This document shows, one piece after another, positions 62,346 to 64,000 of a stretch of DNA of 64,000 bases. The notes under the pieces are model-generated. The model saw only the letters and a program-made list of their open reading frames with translations, did no database searches and had not been told where the DNA came from. Each line of letters starts with the position of its first letter. The stretch's first letter is position 1. Both the position numbers and the translations under genes were made by a program. Source of the stretch: Gp13-AA77 sp035946735 (GTDB lineage Bacteria > Acidobacteriota > Terriglobia > UBA7540); contig DASYYZ010000089.1 of assembly GCA_035946735.1 (NCBI GenBank), forward strand, positions 5,770 to 69,769, given 5' to 3'.

Positions 62346-63818
62346 ATGGACCCCATCCAAGAGCGCTGTCTCTCGATGACACGCCGGCACTTTTTCGGCC
62401 TCAACGCGGCCGGCATCGGAACCGCGGTTCTGGCCTCTCTTTTCGGGCGCGATCTCGGTGCGGACGAAGGGGCGGCGAAAACGGCGGTGGCAGGTGACCG
62501 TCCCTTTCCCGGGCTGCCGGGTTTCCCGAACTTTGCGCCCAAAGCCAAGCGCGTGATCTACCTGTTCCAGTCGGGCGGACCTTCGCAGATGGACTTGTTC
62601 GACTACAAGCCGGCGTTGACGGATAAGCGGGGCGAAGAACTTCCGAGCTCCATCCGCATGGGACAGCGGCTCACCGGGATGACGGCCACTCAGGACCGCC
62701 TGCCGGTGGCTCCGTCCATCTTCAAGTTCGCGCAGCACGGCCAGTCCGGGGCCTGGGTGAGCGAGCTGCTGCCCTACACGGCGAAGATCGCGGACGATCT
62801 CTGCTTCGTGAAGTCGGTCAACACCGACGCCATTAATCACGATCCGGCCGTCACGTTTTTCCAGACGGGCGCGCAGATCGCGGGCCGGCCGAGCATCGGA
62901 TCGTGGCTGGCCTATGGCCTCGGCAGCGACAGCAAGGACCTTCCCGCCTTCGTGGTGCTCATCACCCAGGGTGCAACCGGGCAGCCGCTCTACGACCGCC
63001 TGTGGGGAAGCGGCTTTCTGCCCACGCAGTATCAGGGCGTGAAGTTCCGCTCCGCCGGCGATCCTGTACTCTACCTTACCGATCCTGACGGTTTCGCAAA
63101 GGAGGACCGGCGGCTGTTTCTCGATGCCTTGGGCAAGCTGAACGGGATGGCGTACCAGGATTTGGGGGATCCTGAGATCGCCGCCCGAATCGCGCAGTAC
63201 GAGATGGCGTTCCGAATGCAATCTTCGGTGCCTGACCTCACGGACCTCTCCAAAGAACCGGAGCACGTCTATCAGCTCTACGGCGACGACGCCAGGAAGC
63301 CGGGAACGTTTGCGGCCAATTGCCTGCTGGCGCGGCGGCTGGCCGAGCGGGGAGTAAGATTCATTCAGCTCTTCCACCGCGATTGGGATCATCACACCGG
63401 CCTGCCCCACGGCCTCGCTGCCCAGTGCAAGGCCACGGATCAGGCCGCGGCCGCATTGGTGCAGGACTTGAAGGCGCGCGGCATGTTGGAAGATACGCTG
63501 GTGGTCTGGGGCGGCGAATTCGGGCGCACTGTCTATTGCCAGGGGCGCTTGACGGCAGACGACTACGGTCGCGATCACCATCCGCGCTGCTTTACCATGT
63601 GGCTGGCGGGCGGTGGTTTCAAGCCCGGGCTAACCTACGGCGAGACGGACGACTATTGCTACAACATCGTCAAAGACGGCGTACATGTGCACGACATGCA
63701 CGCCACCATGCTCAAGACGCTTGGGGTAGACCACACCAAGCTCATCTTCAAGTATCAGGGACGTAACTTCCGCCTCACGGACGTACACGGCGAAGTCGTG
63801 GACAAGATCCTAGCGTAG
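62346..63818 (+). CDS. DUF1501-family secreted protein
   Basis: 490 aa, starting 3 bp after the previous stop, so translationally linked. The N-terminus (MTRRHFFGLNAAGIGTAVLAS) has a twin-arginine-like export signal. The alkaline-phosphatase-superfamily-like DUF1501 domain shows IYLFQSGGPSQMDLFDYKP and NHDPAVTFFQTGAQ. EFGRTVYCQG and DHHPRCFTMWLAGGG follow near the end. These genes nearly always pair with DUF1553 genes. The family is uncharacterised; a role in extracellular glycan breakdown is inferred from neighbours. Confidence 0.93.
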   Translation: MDPIQERCLSMTRRHFFGLNAAGIGTAVLASLFGRDLGADEGAAKTAVAGDRPFPGLPGFPNFAPKAKRVIYLFQSGGPSQMDLFDYKPALTDKRGEELPSSIRMGQRLTGMTATQDRLPVAPSIFKFAQHGQSGAWVSELLPYTAKIADDLCFVKSVNTDAINHDPAVTFFQTGAQIAGRPSIGSWLAYGLGSDSKDLPAFVVLITQGATGQPLYDRLWGSGFLPTQYQGVKFRSAGDPVLYLTDPDGFAKEDRRLFLDALGKLNGMAYQDLGDPEIAARIAQYEMAFRMQSSVPDLTDLSKEPEHVYQLYGDDARKPGTFAANCLLARRLAERGVRFIQLFHRDWDHHTGLPHGLAAQCKATDQAAAALVQDLKARGMLEDTLVVWGGEFGRTVYCQGRLTADDYGRDHHPRCFTMWLAGGGFKPGLTYGETDDYCYNIVKDGVHVHDMHATMLKTLGVDHTKLIFKYQGRNFRLTDVHGEVVDKILA

Positions 63819-63850
63819 GCGGATAACCGCACCGGCCTCGCGACCCACAG

Positions 63851-64000
63851 CTACTTCACGCCGGTGAGCTTGAATACGTAAGCGTCGGCAGCAGATTCCG
63901 CTTCATGCCCGGAAGCTTCAGGAACCTCGATATGCATCTTTCCGCCGGCCTCATGCCACTTGACTGGTTCGTTCGAGCCGAGTAGCGTGACCGTGGTCCC
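63851..64000 (-). CDS. C-terminal end of a probable alpha-L-fucosidase (GH29), 5' end outside window
   Basis: The minus strand reads an open frame from the window's end to TAG at 63851-63853. The 49 codons include TVTLLGSNEPVKWHEAGG, IEVPEA and AYVFKLTG before the stop, the style of the beta-sandwich C-terminus of GH29 fucosidases. Too little is present for certainty. It would be convergent with the DUF1501 gene. Confidence 0.5.
   Translation of the reverse strand, partial: GTTVTLLGSNEPVKWHEAGGKMHIEVPEASGHEAESAADAYVFKLTGVK

Noticed and set aside
61656..63581. 641-codon open frame opposite the PSD1 and DUF1501 genes
   Set aside because: Spans two real genes on the other strand and has no recognisable domain.

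Overview
The window looks like chromosomal DNA of a soil Acidobacteriota member (Solibacter/Koribacter-like). This is inferred from gene content: a large TonB-dependent receptor with an N-terminal carboxypeptidase-regulatory domain, a Ser/Thr kinase with PEGA repeats, a PSCyt1/DUF1549/DUF1553 plus DUF1501 pair, a GloVer-repeat protein, a GH38 mannosidase, and a high-GC genome with many small repeats. No rRNA, tRNA or CRISPR array was found.

Layout. 1-5.0 kb: the 3' end of a secreted esterase, a membrane-anchored Ser/Thr kinase and kdsB. 5.4-28.4 kb: one strand-consistent phage-particle cassette with Mu-type head genes (DUF3486-like, gp28 terminase, DUF935 portal, gp32-type protease/scaffold, decoration protein, capsid) followed by a non-contractile tail (tube, frameshifted chaperone, very short tape measure, 1428-aa hub, fibre-like proteins). 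It contains a GTA-type 3-TM holin and three paralogous winged-helix-like proteins. No transposase, integrase, repressor, replication gene or stand-alone endolysin is visible, so it is either a decayed Mu-like prophage or a domesticated, GTA-like particle cassette.

28.6-44.5 kb: housekeeping and accessory genes: a SUMF1-type protein, peroxiredoxin, gatB, an MFS transporter, a deiodinase-like protein that needs an in-frame UGA read as selenocysteine, a TonB receptor, an ECF sigma/anti-sigma pair, hicBA, an AlkZ/YcaQ-like gene broken by an amber codon, and a cold-shock protein. 44.7-64 kb: GH38 mannosidase, pyrB, a FadN-type beta-oxidation enzyme, an NHL propeller, a GloVer protein, the PSD1/DUF1501 pair and the end of a probable fucosidase.

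Two signals stand out. First, an iodothyronine-deiodinase-like selenoprotein at 35161-35901, with TGA exactly at the catalytic position and a bacterial-SECIS-like hairpin just downstream. Second, many degenerate tandem repeats with a strict 7-bp period. They fill the spacers just before start codons, mainly in the phage cassette, and also sit in frame inside the terminase, portal and protease genes. The window also holds three GTAG-headed REP/MITE-type families, including two non-autonomous remnants of a REP-associated transposase, and several genes broken by single-base changes.
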